In this document: piece by piece, positions 46,052 to 54,676 of the stretch
How the letters are laid out: each line of letters begins with the position of its first letter
How positions within the stretch are numbered: the stretch's first letter is position 1
Source of the DNA: Cardiobacteriaceae bacterium
GTDB lineage: Bacteria > Pseudomonadota > Gammaproteobacteria > Cardiobacteriales > Cardiobacteriaceae
NCBI GenBank assembly: GCA_030529365.1
Contig: JAUMXB010000005.1
Location: forward strand, 58,675 to 122,674
DNA: 64,000 nucleotides
Direction: 5' to 3'
The notes under the pieces: model-generated
Databases searched by the model: none
Seen by the model: the letters and a program-made list of their open reading frames with translations, nothing else
What the model was told of the DNA's origin: nothing
Program-made: the position numbers and the translations under genes

Positions 46052-47080
46052 ATGATAAAACTCAATAATCTAAACAAAACTTTCCAACACAAGGGCCAGA
46101 CCGTGCACGCCCTGCGCGATGTCAGCCTGCACGTGAAAAAAGGCGAAATCTACGGCGTCGTCGGCCAGAGCGGCGCCGGCAAATCCACCCTCATCCGCTG
46201 CGTCAACCTGCTTGAGCGTCCCGATTCGGGTGAAATCATTGTTGCCGGCCAAGAGCTCACCGCCCTGCCGCCCGCCGCATTGCTGAAAGCGCGCCACAAA
46301 ATCGGCATGATTTTCCAGCACTTCAATCTCCTTGCCAGCCGCACGGTGTATGACAACATCGCCCTGCCCCTCGAACTCACCGGCGCGAGCAAGAAAACCA
46401 TCGAAGACAAGGTGCGCCCACTTCTCGCCTTGACCGGCCTCGAAGACAAGGCTTTGCATTATCCGGCGCAGCTTTCCGGTGGCCAGAAGCAACGCGTGGC
46501 CATTGCCCGCGCGCTCGCGAGCGACCCCGACGTCTTGCTTTCCGACGAAGCCACCTCGGCGCTCGACCCGAAAACCACGGAAGACATCCTCAATCTTTTA
46601 AAAGACATCAACCAGAAACTGGGGCTCACCATCCTGATGATCACCCACGAAATGGAAGTGGTGAAACAAATCTGCCACAAAGTCGCGCTCATCGAAGGCG
46701 GGCAATTGGTGGAAACCGCGCCGGTCGAAACCTTCTTCACCGCGCCGCAATCCGAACTCGGCCAGCGCTTCGTGCGGCAAACGCAGCGCTTCGACCTGCC
46801 CGAGCATTACCAAACGCGTTTGCAGGCAAGCGGCGCGCACCCCGTCGTGCAGTTCACCTTCACCGGCGACAAGGTCGATGAACCCGTGCTCTCCTCGCTC
46901 ACCAAGCGCTTCGGCGTGGATGTGAACATCATCCAGGCGAAAATCGAGCACATCGGCCACAGCAATTTCGGCCTGCTGATCGCCGAAATCGTCGGCGAAC
47001 ACGGGCAGACCGAAGACGCCGTCAAACACCTCGCCACCCTGCCCATCAAAAGCGAAATTCTGGGATATATCAATGACTGA
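46052..47080 (+). CDS. metN: D,L-methionine ABC transporter ATP-binding protein MetN
   Basis: A 342-residue ABC ATPase. Walker A is GQSGAGKST, the signature LSGGQKQR, Walker B DVLLSDEATSALDPK, the H-loop ITHEMEVV. The C-terminal NIL domain (about 265-342, starting PVVQFTFTGDKVDEPVL) is the methionine-sensing regulatory domain that gives trans-inhibition in E. coli MetNI. It overlaps metI by 8 bp. No clear Shine-Dalgarno; a hairpin ends 2 nt upstream of the ATG. Confidence 0.96.
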   Translation: MIKLNNLNKTFQHKGQTVHALRDVSLHVKKGEIYGVVGQSGAGKSTLIRCVNLLERPDSGEIIVAGQELTALPPAALLKARHKIGMIFQHFNLLASRTVYDNIALPLELTGASKKTIEDKVRPLLALTGLEDKALHYPAQLSGGQKQRVAIARALASDPDVLLSDEATSALDPKTTEDILNLLKDINQKLGLTILMITHEMEVVKQICHKVALIEGGQLVETAPVETFFTAPQSELGQRFVRQTQRFDLPEHYQTRLQASGAHPVVQFTFTGDKVDEPVLSSLTKRFGVDVNIIQAKIEHIGHSNFGLLIAEIVGEHGQTEDAVKHLATLPIKSEILGYIND

Positions 47081-47759
47081 ACTCTTAAACCAATTGCGCA
47101 CCGCGCTCGGCGACATCCCCTATCTGCTGGTGGTGAGCACCTTTGAAACCATCTACATGACTTTCACGGCCACCTTCTTTGCCTGCCTGCTCGGCATTCC
47201 GCTCGGCGTCGCCCTCTATGCCACGCGCCCGGGGCGTTTCCTGGAGAACCGCGCCGTGCACTATCCGCTCGGCATCGTGGTCAACATCGGGCGCTCCATC
47301 CCCTACATCATCCTCGCCATCTCGATCATTCCGCTCACGCGCTTCATCACCGGCACCTCCATCGGCAACACCGCCGCCATCGTGCCGCTCACCATCTCCG
47401 CCGTACCCTTTATCGCGCGCATGGTGGAAAACATGTTGAACGAAGTGCCGGGCGGCCTGATCGAAGCCGCGCAAGCCATGGGTGCCAGTCCCCGCCATAT
47501 CATCGGCAAAGTGCTGCTGCCCGAAGCCAAGCCCGGCCTCATCAACGCCATCACCATCACCCTCATCGCGCTCATCGGCTATTCCGCCATTGCCGGCGCA
47601 CTCGGCGCCAACGGCCTCGGCAAGGTCGCCTACAACTACGGTCACTTGCGCTATCGCCCCGACATCATGTTCTACACCATCTGCATCATCGTCGTGCTCG
47701 TGCAGATCGTGCAATGGATAGGCGACGGCCTCGCCAAGCGCGCCGACCACCGCCACTGA
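47073..47759 (+). CDS. metI: Methionine ABC transporter permease MetI
   Basis: A 228-residue permease with five membrane segments. FETIYMTFTATFFACLLGIPLG at the start, RSIPYIILAISIIPLTRFITGTSIG in the middle and the EAA loop GGLIEAAQAMGASPRHIIGKVLLPEA. The C-terminus GALGANGLGKVAYNYGHLRYR is typical of MetI. It overlaps metN and lies 41 bp before metQ. Confidence 0.96.
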   Translation: MTELLNQLRTALGDIPYLLVVSTFETIYMTFTATFFACLLGIPLGVALYATRPGRFLENRAVHYPLGIVVNIGRSIPYIILAISIIPLTRFITGTSIGNTAAIVPLTISAVPFIARMVENMLNEVPGGLIEAAQAMGASPRHIIGKVLLPEAKPGLINAITITLIALIGYSAIAGALGANGLGKVAYNYGHLRYRPDIMFYTICIIVVLVQIVQWIGDGLAKRADHRH

Positions 47760-47800
47760 TTTCTTCAACCCTTTCATGCCAACACAACAGGAGACATCCC

Positions 47801-48574
47801 ATGAAACACCTGGCCCTTGCCATCCTCGCAAGCCTTTCCCTTGCTGCCACAGCAGCGCCTTTCAAAGTCGGCTCCATGGGCGGACAGGAAGCGGATCTCG
47901 TCAAAGCCGCCGCCAAAGTCGCCAAGGAAAAACACGGCCTTGACGTTGAAGTCGTGGAATTCGACGACTACGTCATGCCCAACGTCGCGCTGGCTGATGG
48001 TTCCATCGATGCCAACGCCTTCCAGCACAAGCCCTATTTGAACGTGATGGTTAAAGAGCGCGGCCTGGATCTCGTGCCCGTCGGCAATACTTTCGTCTAT
48101 CCGATCGGCGCTTACAGCAAAAAAATCAAAAGCATAGACGAGCTGAAAGACGGCGCCACCATCGCGCTGCCCGGTGATCCTTCCAACGGCGGCCGTTCCC
48201 TGATCCTGCTCGACAAGAAAGGCTTCATCAAGCTGAAAGACAACACCAACCTGGAATCCGGCGTCATCGATATCGCCGAAAACCCGCGCAACTTCAAGTT
48301 CAGCGAAGTGGATGCCGCACAGGTACCGAACGTGCTGCCCGATGTGGATCTTGCCTTCATCAACTCCAACTACGCCATCAACGCCGATCTGCTACCCAAG
48401 CGCGACGCCCTGATCATGGAAGACGTGGATTCCCCCTACGTCAACATCATCGCCGTGCGCAGCGCGGATAAAGACAAGGAAGAAGTGAAGAAATTCGTTG
48501 ACGCCTACCACAGCAAGGAAGTGGAAGAAGCGGCCGAGAAAGTCTTCAAGGGCGCTGCCGTCAAAGGCTGGTAA
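47801..48574 (+). CDS. metQ: Methionine-binding protein MetQ, non-lipidated form
   Basis: A 257-residue periplasmic substrate-binding protein. The mature part FKVGSMGGQEADLVKAAAKVA, FDDYVMPNVALADGSIDANAFQHKPYL, IALPGDPSNGGRSLILL and FINSNYAINADL is standard MetQ. The signal peptide ends AATAAP with an AxA site and no cysteine, so the protein should be soluble rather than a lipoprotein as in E. coli. AGGAGA precedes the ATG at 47801. It completes the metNIQ operon and is followed by a terminator. Confidence 0.94.
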   Translation: MKHLALAILASLSLAATAAPFKVGSMGGQEADLVKAAAKVAKEKHGLDVEVVEFDDYVMPNVALADGSIDANAFQHKPYLNVMVKERGLDLVPVGNTFVYPIGAYSKKIKSIDELKDGATIALPGDPSNGGRSLILLDKKGFIKLKDNTNLESGVIDIAENPRNFKFSEVDAAQVPNVLPDVDLAFINSNYAINADLLPKRDALIMEDVDSPYVNIIAVRSADKDKEEVKKFVDAYHSKEVEEAAEKVFKGAAVKGW

Positions 48575-48597
48575 ACCCCTGCCTTCCGGCAAATACC

Positions 48598-48622
48598 AAA
48601 CCGCCCTCCGAGGCGGTTTTTT
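48598..48622 (+). terminator. Rho-independent terminator of metNIQ
   Basis: AAACCGCC-CTCCGA-GGCGGTT followed by a T run, 24 nt after the metQ stop. Confidence 0.93.
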
Positions 48623-48731
48623 CATGTGCGCGTGACGATTTTTGGACGGCAAAGTGCTTGCGCGCAGCGGCGCGCACGCGGTTTGTTATCTTTCCTCCGC
48701 AAATCCTGCTATTAGATGCATCAAAAATGCT

Positions 48732-49040
48732 CTAGAGCAAATTCGATCTATATGTTTACCCCTTTAGTTGCTACGAAGCGCCTCAAAACCCCTGGGCGCA
48801 GCCGCAGACGCGGGGCTTTTTTGGCGGAAATACGGGCTTGGGTGTTTGAGCGCAGCGAGTTTACAAGCCCGCCGCCAAAAGCCCCGCGGCAAGGGAAAAC
48901 TGCGCCCCGGGGTCGCCTTTCTTTGGTTACTTTCTTTGGCGAAGCAAAGAAAGTAACCGGCCGCGCGGCCGTAAAGCGCAATCTCGAAAAGAGAGAATCA
49001 TGCAGAAAATCGCCGCGGAACTTGTTGACGCAAATATTGT
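48732..49040. repeat. 309 bp dispersed repeat, copy 2
   Basis: Same length and nearly the same sequence as 1576-1884, including the 13 bp hairpin at 48925-48958. The left edge is joined to a MITE unit-B right end (ATCAAAAATGCTCTA). No real gene. Confidence 0.8.
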
Positions 49041-49265
49041 GGAAAACTTTGTTTCCCCCCTCGTCCTAACTCCAATATTATGCCAATCGGGCAATTGGCC
49101 TTTGAGTTTCGTCAATATTTAAACCCAAAGCGCTCTAACCATTTGCGTGTCAGCATTGCCTTCACACACCCTGCGCACAAGCGCTAAGCCGAGTCATGAA
49201 GGGATGTTGCCCGCAACGTCCCTGCACCATTATCTCACCGGACAAAACCCACCCACAAAATACAA
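49041..49265. other. Intergenic region without identified gene
   Basis: Contains one copy of the dispersed palindrome GGGATGTTGCCCGCAACGTC (about 49201-49220). Nothing else is recognised. With the repeats on either side, the metQ-xpaC gap is about 880 bp without a gene. Confidence 0.6.
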
Positions 49266-49350
49266 ACGATAAATTTTACCAACATCAAGCGCTTGTATCG
49301 AATATTTTTCTCACGATAAGCGCTTATTTATGGTAAAAAATATCTATTTT
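49266..49350. repeat. AAGCGCTT palindromic element, copy 17 (two cores)
   Basis: ACGATAAATTTTACCAAC, two AAGCGCTT cores 31 bp apart, TTTTTCTCACGAT, right end GGTAAAAAATATCTAT. Upstream of the xpaC-telA operon. Confidence 0.85.
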
Positions 49351-49419
49351 TACCCATTTTATAAAACCACTCCCAACCTGCCCTTTTCCCCTTTCCCCGG
49401 CATAAAAATGCAGTCATGC

Positions 49420-49425
49420 TATAAT
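49420..49425 (+). promoter_or_regulatory. -10 box upstream of the xpaC-telA operon
   Basis: TATAAT in ATGCTATAATTCC, 29 nt before the small-ORF ATG. No convincing -35 at the right distance. Confidence 0.5.
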
Positions 49426-49453
49426 TCCGCGCGTTCATCACAAAGGGAAACCC

Positions 49454-49537
49454 ATGACCACAATGTTACGGATATTCGGCTGGTTTTTGCTGATTACCGC
49501 CATCTTCATTCCCGCCTGCCGGAGTCTTTTCACTTGA
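49454..49537 (+). CDS. Putative 27-aa hydrophobic small protein, coupled to xpaC
   Basis: ATG at 49454 with AAAGGGAAA just upstream opens a 27-codon frame: a short N-terminus (MTTMLRIFGW), a hydrophobic stretch to IPAC and a terminal RSLFT. It ends TGA at 49535-49537, which overlaps the TTG start of xpaC (TTGA). It could be a small membrane peptide, a leader that controls xpaC translation, or the relic of a longer xpaC N-terminus split by a frameshift. Too short to judge by homology. Confidence 0.45.
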   Translation: MTTMLRIFGWFLLITAIFIPACRSLFT

Positions 49538-50394
49538 TACGCAAGTCTTCCTCGCAACTCCTGAAGCGCAGCTATCTCGGTATGCGCGGCTTTACCCTCA
49601 TGCTTTTCCAGCTGCCCTTGTGGACGGGCATGGCAGCGGGCGCCTTTCAGGGCAACCTGCCCAAGGTAGGCATATTCGCCGCCGCAGCTGCCTCTATCGG
49701 CTATGCCACCTGGCTCACGCGCAGCTATTTCCTGGAATGCCGCCGCAACTACATCCAGACCGGTGAAGTCACCAGCAAGACGGACAAGCGCCCTCTCGCC
49801 CTCGGCTTTATCGGCCTTGGCACCTTTGCCATCGCGAGCTATGCCTTCGGAAAGCCCATCGCCGGCGGCATCATGGCGCTCCTTGGCAGCCTCGGCTACT
49901 ACCTGCGCTACATGCTGCCCGAACCGACCACGCTGGCTGCCACGCCCGAGCGCATCGAAACCGATCACCTGAACCCCACCCTGCGCAAGATGATCAACGA
50001 TGCCTACGGCTACCTCGACAACATGCGCGACGTACAGCGTCGCCTGCGCCTGCGTCCGCAGGAGCACGATGTCGCCATGCAGCTGCAAAGCATCATCCTG
50101 CACTCACGCCGCCTGATCGCCATCATGGCCGAGCAGCCGGAGCGCATCCGCGCCGCGCGGCAGTTCCTCGTCGTCCAGCTCGCCGAGCTTTCTGCGATCA
50201 GCCGCGCCTATCTCGAAGATGAGGGCGCGGAGCACGAGCAAATCCGCAACAACTACCTCGCGCTCCTGCAAAACAGCGAAACCGCCCTGTTCCAGGAAAA
50301 ACGGCTGCTTGACCACAACCGTTTCCAAACCCTTGATACCCGCATGCAAGTCCTGCGTGAACAACTGCAAATAAAGGCCGAAACCCATGAATGA
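49534..50394 (+). CDS. xpaC: XpaC-like 5-bromo-4-chloroindolyl phosphate hydrolysis family protein
   Basis: A 286-residue protein with an N-terminal membrane part (about 18-110, three to four segments: TLMLFQLPLWTGMAAG, GIFAAAAASIGYATW, LALGFIGLGTFAIASYAFG) and a C-terminal coiled helical domain with TLRKMINDAYGYLDNMRDVQRR. This layout and the following telA gene identify it as XpaC/YceG-type. The TTG start at 49534 is supported by GGAG 9 nt upstream; upstream in-frame sequence runs into the palindromic element. It overlaps telA by 8 bp. Molecular function unknown; xpaC-telA pairs are linked to envelope stress tolerance. Confidence 0.78.
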   Translation: MIRKSSSQLLKRSYLGMRGFTLMLFQLPLWTGMAAGAFQGNLPKVGIFAAAAASIGYATWLTRSYFLECRRNYIQTGEVTSKTDKRPLALGFIGLGTFAIASYAFGKPIAGGIMALLGSLGYYLRYMLPEPTTLAATPERIETDHLNPTLRKMINDAYGYLDNMRDVQRRLRLRPQEHDVAMQLQSIILHSRRLIAIMAEQPERIRAARQFLVVQLAELSAISRAYLEDEGAEHEQIRNNYLALLQNSETALFQEKRLLDHNRFQTLDTRMQVLREQLQIKAETHE

Positions 50395-51496
50395 CTATCC
50401 CGTTGCCCAAACTGCCACGCCGCAAACCGAAATCCTGCAAAATCCGCGCATCGACCCCGAGCGCGTCAAAACGCTTGCCCGCAGCATCGACCTTTCCAGC
50501 AGCCACAGCCTGCTGAGCTTCGGTGCGGACGCACAAAAACAGCTCACTGCCATCGCCGACCAGATGCTCGGCGACGTCCGTGGTGAAAAAGCGGGCAAAG
50601 CCGGCCAGCTGCTCGGCGAAATGGTCAATATCCTGCGCGGATTCCAGGCCGATGCCCTGAAAGTAGAAGACAAGCCCTCCTTCTGGGCGCGCCTGTTCAA
50701 CAAGGCCAAGCCGCTTGCCCAGTTCCTGCAACGCTTCGACAGCGTTTCCGAGCAAATCGACCAGATCAGCAACTCGCTGGAAGTACAGAAACAGCAGCTG
50801 CTTGTGGACATCACCTCGCTCGACAAACTCTACGACGCCAACCTCGACTACTTCCGCGCCCTCGAGCACCACATCGCCGCTGCGGAAAGCGTACTTCACG
50901 CTGCCGACACGGAAACCCTGCCCGCCCTGCAAGCGCAGGCCGACAGCAACGGCGACATGGAAAGCGCCCAGAAGCTGCGCGACTTCCGCGGCCGTCGCGA
51001 CGAACTCGACCGCCGCCTGCACGACCTGCGCCTCACCCGTCAGGTCGCCATGCAGGCGCTGCCCAGCATCCGCATGATCCAGGAAAACGACAAGGGGCTG
51101 GTCAACAAGATCAACACCACGCTCATCAACACCGTTCCCCTGTGGCGCCAGCAGCTGGCGCAATCGCTTGCCATCTACCGCAGCGGCGAAGCGGCCAAGG
51201 TGCTGAAAGCCAGCAGCGACCTCACCAACGAACTGCTCATCAGCAACGCCGAAACGCTGAACATGGCCAACAAGGAAAGCCGCATCCAGATGGAGCGCGG
51301 CGTCTTCGATATCGAAGCCGTGGAAAAAGCCAACCAGATGCTGATTGCCACCATCGAAGAAAGCCTCAGCATCCATGCCGAAGCGCGTACCCGCCGCGAA
51401 GAAGCGCAAGGCCGCCTGCAACAGGCCGAAGCCGAACTCAAGCGCACTCTGGCAAGCGCTGCCGCCCGCGAAAACAGCCCGCGGGGGCAGGCATGA
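50387..51496 (+). CDS. telA: TelA/KlaA-like toxic anion resistance protein
   Basis: A 369-residue helical protein of the TelA family. FWARLFNKAKPLAQFLQRFDSVSEQIDQI and LQVQKQQLLVDITSLDKLYDANLDYFRALEHHI-like regions are diagnostic, followed by RQVAMQALPSIRMIQENDKGLVNKI and WRQQLAQSLAI. The C-terminus is a coiled coil (RTRREEAQGRLQQAEAELK). Named after plasmid tellurite resistance, but chromosomal copies also affect tolerance to antibiotics acting on the envelope. It overlaps xpaC by 8 bp and the next gene by 4 bp. Confidence 0.9.
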   Translation: MNDYPVAQTATPQTEILQNPRIDPERVKTLARSIDLSSSHSLLSFGADAQKQLTAIADQMLGDVRGEKAGKAGQLLGEMVNILRGFQADALKVEDKPSFWARLFNKAKPLAQFLQRFDSVSEQIDQISNSLEVQKQQLLVDITSLDKLYDANLDYFRALEHHIAAAESVLHAADTETLPALQAQADSNGDMESAQKLRDFRGRRDELDRRLHDLRLTRQVAMQALPSIRMIQENDKGLVNKINTTLINTVPLWRQQLAQSLAIYRSGEAAKVLKASSDLTNELLISNAETLNMANKESRIQMERGVFDIEAVEKANQMLIATIEESLSIHAEARTRREEAQGRLQQAEAELKRTLASAAARENSPRGQA

Positions 51497-52449
51497 AGTT
51501 TTTGCGCCAGCTTTTTGGCCGCGGCAACAATCCCAACCTGTTCATGGCCGCCGCCAACGGCGAGCTGTGCCAGGTATTGCCCGCACAAAACATCGGCAGC
51601 GCCGCCCAGTTGCAGGTCGCTGCCGGGCAAAATGCCCTGCTCTTCAACGGCGACCGCCGCAGCACCATTTTCCCCGCTGGCGATCATCTGCTGGAAGCGC
51701 AGGACATCCGCCATGTCCTCGACGGCGGTCAGGCCAACATCCTCTTTCTCCAGATAACGCCGCCGGTCAAGCGCGCCTGGCAGCTTGCCCTGCGCCCCGA
51801 AGGCAGCGAAGAAGCGCTGGCCCTTTCCGGCCATTACACCGCGGCCATCGACGACACCCGCCTTTTCACCACTGCCCTGCTGAAAAGCGGCAAGCTGCCG
51901 GACAGCCGACAGGTTGACCACTGGCTGCATCACTACATCCGCAAAATCTTCGCCGAACAGCGCATCCCCGCCGCCGATATCCGCGAGCATACGGACAGGC
52001 TTTCCACTTTCCTGCACGATGCGCTGATTCCCTATCTGCTGGATTGCGGCATCCGCCTGCAAAACTTCTCCCTGCGCCTGCACGAAGACAGCGCGCCCGC
52101 TGCGGAAACGGCACAGCCATCTCCCGCTGCCGCACAGGAGCCTGTCATCCCTGCATTGGTAGCGCACCAGCAGGAAGAAATTCCTTCTGCGACGCACTCA
52201 CAGCCGGAAAGCGCTCCCGTTGCCACCACGGATGACGCGGACGAAACCGATATCCTGATCGCCGCGCCGCAACGCCCGGCAGCCAAGATTTTCTACCGTC
52301 TGGAAAAGGGCGAGCAGGTCGGCCCATACAGTGTAGATGAAATCAACGCGCTCATTCAGGAAGGAAAAATCCGCCGCCATGATCTTCTCTGGCACCAGGG
52401 CATGAGAAACTGGCAACGCGCGGCCGATTTCCCCACGCTCAACTGGTAA
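51493..52449 (+). CDS. SPFH-like/virion-core-type domain protein with C-terminal GYF_2 domain
   Basis: 318 residues. The N-terminal domain (about 10-205) has the layout of the SPFH-related virion-core protein family (AGQNALLFNGDRRSTIFPAGDH, then DDTRLFTTALLKSGKL). A linker rich in Ala, Pro, Gln and Glu (about 205-265) leads to a GYF_2/DUF4339 domain (FYRLEKGEQVGPYSVDEINAL, then LLWHQGMRNWQRA). GYF_2 domains bind proline-rich peptides. Joined to xpaC-telA by overlap, it is probably a scaffold for that envelope system; this role is inference. Confidence 0.72.
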   Translation: MKFLRQLFGRGNNPNLFMAAANGELCQVLPAQNIGSAAQLQVAAGQNALLFNGDRRSTIFPAGDHLLEAQDIRHVLDGGQANILFLQITPPVKRAWQLALRPEGSEEALALSGHYTAAIDDTRLFTTALLKSGKLPDSRQVDHWLHHYIRKIFAEQRIPAADIREHTDRLSTFLHDALIPYLLDCGIRLQNFSLRLHEDSAPAAETAQPSPAAAQEPVIPALVAHQQEEIPSATHSQPESAPVATTDDADETDILIAAPQRPAAKIFYRLEKGEQVGPYSVDEINALIQEGKIRRHDLLWHQGMRNWQRAADFPTLNW

Positions 52450-52476
52450 ACCACGCACGCCACGGCGGGTTCAATC

Positions 52477-53991
52477 ATGCGTTTTCCATTCCTTGCAACC
52501 GCTTTTCTGGCCTTCTGCGCACACGCCCAGGATGCCACCAGTGGCCTGTTCGTCTGTGACAACGGCGATGGCATGCAAAACATCGTCACCGCAGCACAGA
52601 AAAGCGGCAATTGCCAGCCCTACCGCAAGGGATTGCTCGGCAACGCGGCAAGCGCTTCGCCTGCTCCCGCACAACCGGCAGCGGGCTTTGCACTGTCCGG
52701 CCTGATGCCGCAAAACGCCGGCCAGCCCGCCACTCCGCCACCTGCCGGCAATGCTCCTACCGCGCGCGACAAAAAATCTCCCGCTGCCGCGCCAAAAGCC
52801 GAATTGCCGGTGGAAAACCTGAATCCCGTCATCTACGTCTGCGTCACGCCGGACGGACGCGAAGCCATTCTCGAAGCAAGCGCCCCTCCCTATCCCGACT
52901 GCCAGGCCGTCGGACAAAAAGGCGAAGCGATCGCAACGCCCACCAACACGGCCAAAGCGGAAGCGCCCGCGCCGGTGCACAAAGGCAAACCCGGCGTGCG
53001 CGACTTGCGAAATGCCGGAGCTCCGCCTGCCGATTCGCTGCCGCAGGATATCTACAAATGCTTCGATCACACCGGCAACCCCACTTTCGTGCGCGCCAAC
53101 GAGCGTTCCGCCTATCGTGGATGCAGTTTCTTCTCGCGCTCGTTTGCCGGCGTCAGCCAGCAATTCCGCAGCCAGGCCAGCGCGGAAAAAAGCCTGACCG
53201 AACTGGCGCAAGCCGGGCTCAACCAGAAGCAGCCGGAAGCCATCGGCCCGCGCCTGCTCTGCACCGGCTCCGGCACCGCCAGCTTCAACGGCGAACAGCG
53301 TGAATTCAGCTGCGCCACCCGCTCCTTCGATTACACGCCGGGCACCAGCGGCGGCGAAGTGCGCCTTGGCGACCGCCAGGCCAGCATTGCCGCGCACCGC
53401 CTCGATTACATGAGCACCGGCGGCAGCTGCGGCGGCACGGTTACTGCGGAAAACGGCCGCATTCTCCATCTGGAGCCCACCAAGGACTGCCCGGAATCCT
53501 TCAAGATCGAGGCGCGGCGCATCGCGGCGCAAGTGGAACGCGCGCTCAATATCAACGTCAGCGGCGCGTTCAAGGAGCGCCAGCGCGGCCTTGCCGCCCA
53601 GATCAACGAAATCGCCGCGCAGATCGGCGTCGATCCCTATCTGGTGCACGCCGTCATTTCCGCGGAATCCGCCTACAAAAGCCGCGCCGTATCGCACGCT
53701 GGCGCGCAGGGTCTGATGCAGCTCATGCCGGCCACCGCGCGCCGCTTCAATGTCAGCGATCCCTTCAATACCGGGCAGAACATCCGCGGCGGCACCACCT
53801 ATCTCAAATGGCTGCTCCGCGAATTCAACGGCAACATGGAACTGGCAGTGGCCGGCTACAACGCCGGCGAAGGCAACGTGAAAAAATACGGCTACAAAAT
53901 CCCGCCTTTTATCGAGACCAAGGCCTACGTGCCCAAAGTCATGCAGTATTACCGCAAATACCGCGCAAATCCGGCGGAGATTGGCCTATGA
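52477..53991 (+). CDS. Lytic transglycosylase 1, with three N-terminal Cys-pair modules
   Basis: 504 residues. Signal peptide to about A17 (FCAHA). Three short modules share an aromatic/hydrophobic-x-C start and a second Cys 20-25 residues on: FVCDNGDG...NCQPY, YVCVTPDG...DCQAV, YKCFDHTG...GCSFF, separated by Pro/Ala linkers. A further disulfide-rich region follows. The C-terminal SLT domain (about 380-504) has catalytic E397 in AVISAESAYKS, then GAQGLMQLMPATA and AGYNAGEGNV. It cleaves peptidoglycan glycan strands in the periplasm. It overlaps the next transglycosylase gene by 4 bp. Confidence 0.85.
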   Translation: MRFPFLATAFLAFCAHAQDATSGLFVCDNGDGMQNIVTAAQKSGNCQPYRKGLLGNAASASPAPAQPAAGFALSGLMPQNAGQPATPPPAGNAPTARDKKSPAAAPKAELPVENLNPVIYVCVTPDGREAILEASAPPYPDCQAVGQKGEAIATPTNTAKAEAPAPVHKGKPGVRDLRNAGAPPADSLPQDIYKCFDHTGNPTFVRANERSAYRGCSFFSRSFAGVSQQFRSQASAEKSLTELAQAGLNQKQPEAIGPRLLCTGSGTASFNGEQREFSCATRSFDYTPGTSGGEVRLGDRQASIAAHRLDYMSTGGSCGGTVTAENGRILHLEPTKDCPESFKIEARRIAAQVERALNINVSGAFKERQRGLAAQINEIAAQIGVDPYLVHAVISAESAYKSRAVSHAGAQGLMQLMPATARRFNVSDPFNTGQNIRGGTTYLKWLLREFNGNMELAVAGYNAGEGNVKKYGYKIPPFIETKAYVPKVMQYYRKYRANPAEIGL

Positions 53992-54668
53992 TGCTGCGCC
54001 TGGGGCTTGTGCTGCTGCTCTGCCCGTTTTTTGCCCATGCCGCCGGCAAATCCTGCGGCAGCTACGTCAAAAACGGCAAAACCGTGCACATCCCCTGCTC
54101 GCTCGGCAACCATGGCGGCAATGCCGGCAGCCAGTGCAAGGCAAGCATCAGCATCGACGGCAAGACCGTCAACCTCCAGCACCGCTGCATCGTCAAAAAA
54201 ACCGGACAGACCGGCGCCACGCGCATCGTCGAGCCGAGCGGCGATTTCAAATCGCGGCAAAGCCTGCTCAAGGACACGATCAACACTCTCGCCGCCCAAT
54301 ACCAGCTGCCGCCGGCGCTGGTGCATGCCGTCGTCACCGTGGAATCGGCCTACCGCGATGATGTCGTCTCCGACAAAGGCGCCATCGGCCTCATGCAGCT
54401 CATGCCCGGCACCGCCAGCGAACTCAACGTCGTCAACCCCTTCGAAGCCGCCGCCAACCTCGATGGCGGCATCCGCTATCTTGCCCGGCAAATGCAGGCC
54501 TTCAACCACAACACCGAACTGGCGCTGGCCGCCTACAATGCCGGCCCGGAAAGCGTGCGCCGCCATCAGAACAGCGTGCCGCCCTTCGCCGAAACCCAAA
54601 AATACATCGCGCGCGTCATCGCCTATCGCGACCACTACCAATCCGACTGGAAAAAACACATCGAGTAA
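53988..54668 (+). CDS. Lytic transglycosylase 2 (short SLT protein)
   Basis: 226 residues. Signal peptide ends FFAHA. A small Cys-containing region (CGSYVKNGKTVHIPC, QCKASI, RCIVKK) precedes the SLT domain (about 95-226) with catalytic E119 in TVESAYRDD, then GAIGLMQLMPGTA and AAYNAGPESV. The ATG at 53988 overlaps the stop of the preceding gene; a second ATG follows immediately. Similar SLT domains in adjacent genes suggest local duplication. Confidence 0.87.
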   Translation: MMLRLGLVLLLCPFFAHAAGKSCGSYVKNGKTVHIPCSLGNHGGNAGSQCKASISIDGKTVNLQHRCIVKKTGQTGATRIVEPSGDFKSRQSLLKDTINTLAAQYQLPPALVHAVVTVESAYRDDVVSDKGAIGLMQLMPGTASELNVVNPFEAAANLDGGIRYLARQMQAFNHNTELALAAYNAGPESVRRHQNSVPPFAETQKYIARVIAYRDHYQSDWKKHIE

Positions 54669-54676
54669 TCCGCATC

